From NCBI GenBank assembly GCA_964463245.1, contig CAYXBU010000082.1, forward strand, positions 1 through 6,916: 6,916 nt of DNA. The letters run 5' to 3'. The DNA comes from CAMEON01 sp964463245. Its GTDB lineage: Bacteria; Bacillota; Clostridia; Oscillospirales; CAG-272. This document shows, one piece after another, positions 1-4,128 of the stretch (the stretch's first letter is position 1; every line of letters starts with the position of its first letter). A program made the translations under genes and the position numbers. The notes under the pieces are model-generated. The model did no database searches, was not told the DNA's origin, and saw nothing but the letters and a program-made list of their open reading frames with translations.

Positions 1-879
1 GTCCTCGCCCTGCCGCTTGGTGATGAAGGTAGAGGAACCGCCGCCGTCGCAGTTGAAGGCCCACTTACAGCCCAGAGACAGCATGACCTCGCCTTCCTCA
101 TAGTCGTTCAGACCGGAGGAGATAACGCCGCGTCCGTCGTTCATGACCAGAACCAGCGTACCGTCCTCCTTGATACCGACGAGGGAGCGGGGATGAGAGG
201 TGCCGGTGTGGGTCTCCGCCGTGTTGACCAGCTTACCGTCCTTGACCACCATGCCGAAGTTGGCCGACATGACCTGCCACTCGTTGCCCTTCAGACCCTC
301 CCAGGTCTCGTGCAGCTCGCAGTAGCAGGTGCCGTCGTCGTTCTTGTAGACAGCCAGATAGGTCGCGGGGGTGCCGTTGTGGGTATCGGTATCGGGAGTG
401 GCAATGACCTTTCCGTTGTAGACCAGATAGCCATAGGGCGCGTTGCACTGGTAGTTCAGGCCGGTGTTCATACCGCCGATGACATTATACCCCAGCTCCT
501 CCTCGTAGTAAGCGAGGGTCTGGCTCAGGGGCTTGACGTTCCAGGTGCTCGCGTCTTTGACGTCCACCTTGTCCACGCCGTAGTAGCCCGCCACGATGGA
601 GATATCCGGGTTGGACGGATCCACCTCCATAATGTGCAGGGTCTGACGGCGAGAGCCGTTCTTGTTGTTCAGGATCATTTCGCTCTCCACGGCCGCGCCG
701 GGGACAAGCACATAGTCCTTCTTGGAGGTGACGTTGTAGTAGTCGCTCACGCCGAACGTCTCGCCCTCGTAGATGATGTTGTCCTCTGCCCATCCGGCGA
801 ATGCCGTGACGGGAACCAGACTCAACACGAAGGAGAAGATCAGCAGGAAGCAGAGCCACTTAGTCGTTCTCATTTTCAT
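1..879 (-). CDS. Secreted phosphodiester glycosidase family protein (NAGPA-like domain), 3' end beyond window
   Basis: The reading frame is open from the ATG at 879 to the left edge (293 codons, no stop), so the C-terminus is missing. Residues 1-28 form a classical signal peptide: a basic start (MKMRTTK), a hydrophobic core (about 8-24) and an AFA cleavage site before Gly29, so the protein is exported. The rest fits the phosphodiester glycosidase family (NAGPA, formerly DUF2233). It has an early beta-rich segment with HIMEVDPSNPDISIVAGYYG, a VIGGMNTGLN block near residue 133 where the family has its 'INGGFF'-like turn, and NCDGGGSSTF at 276-285 matching the family's NLDGGGSS active-site motif. 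Relatives cleave sugar-phosphodiester bonds; the natural substrate of bacterial members is usually unknown, and an envelope or extracellular glycopolymer is a guess. Start choice: an AAAGGAA ribosome site (889-895) lies 9 nt upstream of the 879 ATG; the in-frame ATG at 873 is less well spaced. Cys277 replaces the common Leu. Additional C-terminal domains may lie outside the window. Confidence 0.85.
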   Translation of the reverse strand, partial: MKMRTTKWLCFLLIFSFVLSLVPVTAFAGWAEDNIIYEGETFGVSDYYNVTSKKDYVLVPGAAVESEMILNNKNGSRRQTLHIMEVDPSNPDISIVAGYYGVDKVDVKDASTWNVKPLSQTLAYYEEELGYNVIGGMNTGLNYQCNAPYGYLVYNGKVIATPDTDTHNGTPATYLAVYKNDDGTCYCELHETWEGLKGNEWQVMSANFGMVVKDGKLVNTAETHTGTSHPRSLVGIKEDGTLVLVMNDGRGVISSGLNDYEEGEVMLSLGCKWAFNCDGGGSSTFITKRQGED

Positions 880-921
880 GGTAACAGGTTCCTTTCTGTG
901 TGAAATGGTCGAATCATCCAC

Positions 922-950
922 ATTATACAATATCCGGGCTCGGTTGTCAA
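922..950 (-). promoter_or_regulatory. Consensus housekeeping promoter of the phosphodiester glycosidase gene
   Basis: Read on the minus strand there is an exact TTGACA (950-945), a 17-bp spacer and an exact TATAAT (927-922). This predicts a start near 915 and a leader of about 36 nt before the ATG at 879, with the ribosome site inside it. Both boxes match consensus perfectly with optimal spacing, so strong, largely constitutive transcription is expected unless a repressor acts here. I saw no clear operator around it. Confidence 0.88.
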
Positions 951-1007
951 GGGCTTTTCCTGCATTGGAAAAAATTGCAAAACTCAAGGCGACCATGGTT
1001 AATTTTC

Positions 1008-1048
1008 AAAGTAGGTCCCACCGTGGAAATTAGAGCGAAAGCTACTTT
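1008..1048. other. Inverted repeat in AT-rich intergenic DNA
   Basis: AAAGTAG (1008-1014) and CTACTTT (1042-1048) are perfect 7-bp inverted arms enclosing 27 nt. The enclosed part holds a small palindrome, CCACCGTGG (1018-1026), and AGC-GAAA-GCT, a possible GNRA-type tetraloop (1034-1043) that competes with the outer pairing. It lies upstream of both divergent promoters rather than inside either predicted transcript. It could be a protein-binding site or chance structure; no function is assigned. Confidence 0.3.
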
Positions 1049-1050
1049 AA

Positions 1051-1068
1051 GAATTTACTGAATTTACT
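1051..1068. repeat. Two tandem copies of a 9-bp repeat (GAATTTACT)
   Basis: GAATTTACT occurs twice head to tail (1051-1059, 1060-1068), just upstream of a T-rich stretch (TTTTTTCGG...CCGTCTTTTTTTC) that leads into the tRNA promoter. The AT tract at about 1088-1100, immediately upstream of the -35 box, resembles an UP element that could strengthen tRNA transcription. The repeats could be direct binding sites or slippage products; the sequence alone does not tell. Confidence 0.4.
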
Positions 1069-1103
1069 TTTTTCGGATTTTCCGTCTTTTTTTCAAAAAC
1101 CCC

Positions 1104-1132
1104 TTGACATTCGCCCCGAGATGTGCTATAAT
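1104..1132 (+). promoter_or_regulatory. Consensus promoter of the tRNA-Met/tRNA-Glu unit
   Basis: Exact TTGACA (1104-1109), a 17-bp spacer and exact TATAAT (1127-1132), preceded by A/T tracts (T7 C A5 at about 1088-1100) typical of strong stable-RNA promoters. The predicted start is near 1139, giving a 5' leader of about 47 nt that RNase P would remove from tRNA-Met. It is divergent from the glycosidase promoter at 922-950. Confidence 0.9.
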
Positions 1133-1163
1133 ATCCGAGCGTCGTCCAGAGAAACGGCAACAT

Positions 1164-1190
1164 TCATGGCGGTGATAGCTGTCATGGCGG
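1164..1190 (+). repeat. Direct repeat: tRNA-Met leader duplicates the tRNA 5' end
   Basis: TCATGGCGG occurs at 1164-1172 and again at 1182-1190. The second copy spans the last four leader bases and the first five bases of tRNA-Met. Each copy is soon followed by TAGCT (1176-1180 and 1193-1197), with 3 and 2 bases between. The echo looks like a small partial duplication. The leader copy could compete with the real 5' end for pairing with the acceptor 3' strand. Confidence 0.6.
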
Positions 1191-1262
1191 AGTAGCTCAG
1201 TTGGCTAGAGCAACCGGTTCATACCCGGTAGGTCACAGGTTCAAGTCCGGTCTCCGCTACCA
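1186..1262 (+). tRNA. tRNA-Met (anticodon CAT), probably elongator
   Basis: A 77-nt cloverleaf with encoded CCA (1260-1262) and discriminator A1259. The acceptor stem GGCGGAG pairs with CTCCGCT, with a G1-U72 wobble as I recall from other Firmicutes elongator tRNA-Met genes. The D stem is GCTC/GAGC with T8, A14 and GG in the loop. The anticodon stem is ACCGG/CCGGT and the loop TTCATAC places CAT at 1220-1222. The T arm is ACAGG-TTCAAGT-CCGGT with one A-G mismatch in the stem. The initiator hallmark of three G-C pairs next to the loop is absent, which favours the elongator. A CAT anticodon could also be a lysidine-modified tRNA-Ile, but the overall sequence resembles tRNA-Met. It is the first gene of a two-tRNA unit. 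Confidence 0.95.
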
Positions 1263-1267
1263 TGCAC

Positions 1268-1311
1268 AGGAGGGCAATGCCGTTCCGATTTCGAGCGGCA
1301 TTGCCCATCCT
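1268..1311 (+). other. Long hairpin between tRNA-Met and tRNA-Glu
   Basis: GGGCAATGCCG (1272-1282) and CGGCATTGCCC (1296-1306) form a perfect 11-bp stem around a 13-nt loop. After one bulged A the pairing continues as AGGA (1268-1271) with TCCT (1308-1311). It starts 5 nt after the CCA of tRNA-Met and ends 8 nt before tRNA-Glu. The following TTATTATT is a weak U-tract, so it could be a partial terminator lowering tRNA-Glu output. It could equally be a processing signal for an RNase III- or RNase E/Y-like enzyme. Confidence 0.7.
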
Positions 1312-1319
1312 TATTATTC

Positions 1320-1395
1320 GGCCCGTTGGTCAAGAGGCCTAAGACACTGCCCTTTCACGGCGGTAACAGCAGTTCGAATCTGCTACGGGTCACCA
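1320..1395 (+). tRNA. tRNA-Glu (anticodon TTC)
   Basis: A 76-nt cloverleaf with encoded CCA (1393-1395) and discriminator A1392. The acceptor stem is GGCCCGT/ACGGGTC with one G-U pair. The anticodon stem is CTGCC/GGCGG with one T-G pair, and the loop CTTTCAC places TTC at 1354-1356. The T arm is AGCAG-TTCGAAT-CTGCT with a perfect stem. It is co-transcribed with tRNA-Met from the promoter at 1104-1132 and followed directly by a strong terminator. Confidence 0.95.
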
Positions 1396-1401
1396 AACAC
1401 A

Positions 1402-1448
1402 ACAAATCCGAACCATTTCGTTGATCGAATTGGTTCGGATTTGTTTTT
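1402..1448 (+). terminator. Rho-independent terminator of the tRNA unit
   Basis: ACAAATCCGAACCA (1402-1415) and TGGTTCGGATTTGT (1431-1444) are perfect 14-bp arms around a 15-nt loop, and the 3' arm merges into a T run (1444-1448). It begins 6 nt after the CCA of tRNA-Glu, so it ends the two-tRNA transcript. Confidence 0.9.
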
Positions 1449-1478
1449 CACCGCAATCGATTGATATTAATATTGAAA

Positions 1479-1528
1479 ACTGCCGTCGATAGCGACCAGA
1501 TGGTTACTCTCGGCGGTAATTTTTTTTT
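1479..1528 (+). terminator. Second, tandem terminator-like hairpin with T9 tract
   Basis: CTGCCG (1480-1485) pairs with CGGCGG (1511-1516), one G-U pair, extended by A1479-T1517. Inside, ACC-AGAT-GGT forms an apical stem. Two As after the stem lead into a run of nine Ts (1520-1528). It lies about 30 nt after the first terminator and 50 nt before the promoter of the marR operon, so it would insulate the operon from tRNA read-through. The stem is imperfect, so confidence is lower than for the first terminator. Confidence 0.65.
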
Positions 1529-1579
1529 GAGTTGTGGATTTACTTGTCCGAGAATTTCACACAAACCTTCCGCCCCCCC

Positions 1580-1607
1580 TTGACAAATCCGTAAAATGTG
1601 ATATAAT
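1580..1607 (+). promoter_or_regulatory. Promoter of the marR-ABC exporter operon
   Basis: Exact TTGACA (1580-1585), a 16-bp spacer and exact TATAAT (1602-1607), preceded by a run of seven Cs (1573-1579). The predicted start is near 1614, giving a leader of about 40 nt with the ribosome site GGAAAGGAA (1642-1650) just before the ATG at 1655. The boxes are strong, so regulation would have to come from repression, as expected for a MarR-controlled operon. Confidence 0.88.
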
Positions 1608-1618
1608 TAAGGCATTAA
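1607..1618. promoter_or_regulatory. Candidate MarR operator (TTAAGGCATTAA)
   Basis: A palindrome with 4-bp arms, TTAA (1607-1610) and TTAA (1615-1618), around a non-palindromic centre. It overlaps the end of the -10 box and the predicted transcription start, where a MarR dimer would block RNA polymerase. The arms are short and AT-rich, so the match could be chance. Other palindromes lie further upstream: CAATCGATTG (1454-1463) and ATATTAATAT (1464-1473). Confidence 0.35.
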
Positions 1619-1625
1619 CGGTTCA

Positions 1626-1641
1626 GGGGTAAACAGTCCCC
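1626..1641 (+). other. Small hairpin in the marR leader, next to the ribosome site
   Basis: GGGG (1626-1629) and CCCC (1638-1641) can pair around an 8-nt loop directly upstream of the ribosome site GGAAAGGAA (1642-1650). It lies within the predicted leader. It may keep the ribosome site exposed or mark the mRNA 5' end; there is no sign of a ligand-binding riboswitch. Confidence 0.35.
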
Positions 1642-1654
1642 GGAAAGGAAGCAT

Positions 1655-2170
1655 ATGAAATCCAAGCATGATGACCGCAAGTCCCGCCCGGAGCAGCTCC
1701 CGCCCCGGCCGCACTCCCCGAAGCAGGAGGCCATGGGGCTTCTGTTGCAAGCCACGCGGATGCACCACAGCGAGGTGGAGCGCAAGGTCGGGACGCTGGG
1801 CGTCCACCACAGCCAGCACCGTATGCTCATGCGGCTCTCCCGCGGGGATGTGACCAACTCCCAGCGCGAGCTGGCCGATGCCATGAACATCAGCCCCGCC
1901 GCCGTGACCGCCACCCTCAAGGGGCTGGAGAAGGACGGCTACATCACCCGGAGCATGGGCTCCGACGACAACCGCCGCAACAACGTCTGCATCACCGAGG
2001 CGGGGATCGCCAAGGTCGAGGAGAGCCGCCGCCTCTTTGAAGCCATTGACCGGCAGGCCTTTGACGGCTTTTCGCAGGAGGAGCTGGAGACCTTCATGGC
2101 TCTGCTCCGCCGCATGATCGACAATTTCCGCACCGCCGACGACAAAAGCGGCGCGTCCGACCGTCCGTAA
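1655..2170 (+). CDS. MarR-family transcriptional regulator, likely local repressor of the exporter operon
   Basis: A 171-residue protein, slightly longer than most MarR proteins because of a charged, Pro-rich N-terminal tail (about residues 1-22). The winged helix-turn-helix is clear: SQRELADAMNIS (69-80) is the first part, PAAVTATLKGLEKDGYI (81-97) is the recognition helix region, and the wing follows with the MarR-typical Asp-x-Arg in DDNRRNN (104-110). Helices on each side (about 25-60 and 115-160) would form the dimer interface and ligand pocket. The start is the ATG at 1655, 4 nt after GGAAAGGAA. It is the first gene of the operon, with 23 nt to the first ABC gene. By analogy with other marR-ABC operons it probably represses this promoter and releases DNA on binding a small molecule or on oxidation; the ligand is unknown. 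Cys112 in the wing is the only cysteine. Confidence 0.93.
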   Translation: MKSKHDDRKSRPEQLPPRPHSPKQEAMGLLLQATRMHHSEVERKVGTLGVHHSQHRMLMRLSRGDVTNSQRELADAMNISPAAVTATLKGLEKDGYITRSMGSDDNRRNNVCITEAGIAKVEESRRLFEAIDRQAFDGFSQEELETFMALLRRMIDNFRTADDKSGASDRP

Positions 2171-2193
2171 GCACACAGGAAGGAAGTGTTCCC

Positions 2194-4128
2194 TTGAATC
2201 CATCCCCCGAACAGACCCTTGACCGCTCGGCTGTCCCGAGCGGCCTGCACTGGGGCAAGTACGTCAAGCCCTACCTTCCCTACTTCATCATCGGCCCCAT
2301 CCTGATGATCGTGGAGGTCATCGGCGAGATCCTCATGCCCCGCCTGCAGGCCTACATCATCGACTACGGCGTAAACGGCGACACCGAAGGGATGCCGACC
2401 GTCATCCGCTGGCTCTATGACCTGTGCGCCGGCTTCACCGACAACGAGAGCCTCGTTCCCTTCATCGCCGCTGTCATGATCGCCATGATCCTGACCGCCG
2501 TGCTCATGATGATCGGCGGCGTGGGCGGTGCCTACTTTGCCTCCAAGGCCTCGGTCAACTTTGCCGCCGACCTGCGCGCCGACATCTACCGCAAGGTGCA
2601 GAGCTTCTCCTTCAGCAGCATCGACAAGTTCAACACCGCCTCCTTGGTCACGCGGCTGACCAACGACGTGACCCAGCTGCAGAATTTCGTCAACACCCTC
2701 ATGCGCATGGCACTCCGCTCGCCGGGGATGCTGATCGGTGCCCTGATCATGGTCATCTCCATGGACATCCAGAAGGGCACGAATATGTCCCTCGTGCTGG
2801 CGGTGGCGGTGCCGATCTTAGCCGTGGGTATCCTCATCTTCATCAAGCTGTCCGCCCCCCGCTTCACCGCCATGCAGGATCGCGTGGACGGGCTGAACGC
2901 CAACGTGCAGGAGAACCTGACCAACGTGCGGGTGGTCAAGTCCTTCGTGCGGGAGGAGCGCGAGATCGAGAAGTTCCGCGGCACCAACGCCGACTTGAAA
3001 AAGACGGGGCGTTCCGCGTGGCTCCTGATGATCTTCATGTCCCCGCTGATGACCCTGTGCATGAATGTCGCCACCCTCTCGGTCTTGTGGTTCGGCGGGA
3101 ATCAGGTCATGGAGGGCGGTATGTCCACCGGTGACCTGACCTCCTTCATCACCTACATCACCCAGGTGCTCAACTCCCTGATGATGGTCAGTATGCTGTT
3201 CATGCAGCTGACTCGCGCCATCGCCTCTGCCCACCGCATCCGCGAGGTCATGGAGGAGCAGACCGACATCTCGGACGAGGCCGCCGCAGAGCCGGAGCGC
3301 ACCGTCCGCGAGGGGCAGGTGGAGTTCCGCCATGTCTCCTTCCGCTACTACAAGGACAGCGAGGAGCGGGTGCTGAGCGACATTGACCTGACCATTCCGG
3401 CAGGCTCGACCGTGGGCATCATCGGCTCCACCGGCTCGGGCAAATCCACGCTGGTCTCGCTCATCCCCCGCCTGTACGATGCCGACGAGGGCGAGGTGCT
3501 GGTGGACGGCGTGAACGTCAAGGACTGGAGCCTCTACAACCTGCGGGAGGGCATCGGCATGGTCCTGCAAAAGAACCTTCTGTTCTCCGGCACGGTGGAG
3601 GACAATCTGCTCTGGGGGGACGGCTCGGCCGACTCCGAGACCGTCCGCGCCGCCGCACAGGATGCACAGGCAGACGGTTTCGTCTCCACCTTCCCCAAGG
3701 GCTACGCCCACGACATCGACCAGGGCGGCACCAATGTCTCGGGCGGGCAGAAGCAACGGCTCTGCATCGCGCGGGCACTGCTCAAGAAGCCCAAGATCCT
3801 CATTCTGGACGACTCCACCTCGGCGGTGGACACCGCCACCGAGGCGCGCATCCGTCGCGCGTTGCATGACGGTCTGCGCGGCTCGACCAAGATCATCATC
3901 GCCCAGCGCATCCTGTCGGTCATGGACGCCGACTGCATCGTGGTGCTCAGCGACGGCAAGATCACCGGCATGGGCACCCACACCGAGCTGTTGGCGAACA
4001 ACGTGGAGTACAAGGAAATTTACGACTCCCAGATGGAGTCCGCATCGGGTGCCCTGTCAGCCGATGCCGCCCGTGCCGCCGAGCTGCACGGGGAGAACCA
4101 CGCGGGGGAGGTGATGACACATGGCTAA
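2194..4128 (+). CDS. ABC exporter subunit A (TMD-NBD fusion with degenerate ATP site), heterodimer partner of the next gene
   Basis: A 644-residue half-transporter. The membrane domain (about 26-345) has six hydrophobic segments near 26-48, 88-115, 176-191, 198-219, 275-301 and 314-340. The nucleotide-binding domain (about 375-615) has aromatic Tyr385/386, Walker A GSTGSGKST (411-419), Q-loop Gln459, signature VSGGQ (515-519) and Walker B ILILD (535-539). The catalytic Glu position is Asp540 and the switch His position is Gln571, so this subunit contributes a non-hydrolytic site, as known for TM287, LmrC and BmrC-type subunits. The C-terminal tail is Ala/Gly/His-rich. The start is TTG at 2194: AGGAAGGAAG ends 7 nt before it, and the next in-frame Met (residue 38) is inside the first membrane helix. 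The gene overlaps the next by 8 nt, indicating translational coupling and paired assembly. Probable role: export of drugs, lipids or peptides through the cytoplasmic membrane; the substrate cannot be read from sequence. Confidence 0.94.
   Translation: MNPSPEQTLDRSAVPSGLHWGKYVKPYLPYFIIGPILMIVEVIGEILMPRLQAYIIDYGVNGDTEGMPTVIRWLYDLCAGFTDNESLVPFIAAVMIAMILTAVLMMIGGVGGAYFASKASVNFAADLRADIYRKVQSFSFSSIDKFNTASLVTRLTNDVTQLQNFVNTLMRMALRSPGMLIGALIMVISMDIQKGTNMSLVLAVAVPILAVGILIFIKLSAPRFTAMQDRVDGLNANVQENLTNVRVVKSFVREEREIEKFRGTNADLKKTGRSAWLLMIFMSPLMTLCMNVATLSVLWFGGNQVMEGGMSTGDLTSFITYITQVLNSLMMVSMLFMQLTRAIASAHRIREVMEEQTDISDEAAAEPERTVREGQVEFRHVSFRYYKDSEERVLSDIDLTIPAGSTVGIIGSTGSGKSTLVSLIPRLYDADEGEVLVDGVNVKDWSLYNLREGIGMVLQKNLLFSGTVEDNLLWGDGSADSETVRAAAQDAQADGFVSTFPKGYAHDIDQGGTNVSGGQKQRLCIARALLKKPKILILDDSTSAVDTATEARIRRALHDGLRGSTKIIIAQRILSVMDADCIVVLSDGKITGMGTHTELLANNVEYKEIYDSQMESASGALSADAARAAELHGENHAGEVMTHG
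4107..4115 (+). promoter_or_regulatory. Near-perfect ribosome binding site inside the end of subunit A
   Basis: GGAGGTGAT matches the 16S anti-Shine-Dalgarno region over nine bases and sits 5 nt before the ATG at 4121, inside the coding region of the preceding gene. It fixes the start of subunit B and, with the 8-nt overlap, favours balanced production of both exporter halves. Confidence 0.8.

Noticed and set aside
193..903. Plus-strand open frame opposite the glycosidase gene
   Set aside because: The minus strand has a signal peptide, family motifs, ribosome site and promoter; the plus frame is Val/Gly/His-rich without a domain.
773..1033. Plus-strand 86-codon frame over the glycosidase promoter
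   Set aside because: It runs antisense through the signal peptide and promoter and lacks a ribosome site.
1201..1464. Plus-strand 87-codon frame across the tRNA genes
   Set aside because: It translates both tRNAs and the terminator, so it is not a gene.
1614..1654. Riboswitch or T-box in the marR leader
   Set aside because: The leader is only about 40 nt with one 4-bp stem, too short for a known riboswitch or T-box.
2818..3981. Long minus-strand open frame (387 codons) inside ABC subunit A
   Set aside because: It is antisense to a fully convincing ABC gene, is rich in His/Asp/Gly/Val as expected from GC-rich complementary codons, and has no recognisable domain.
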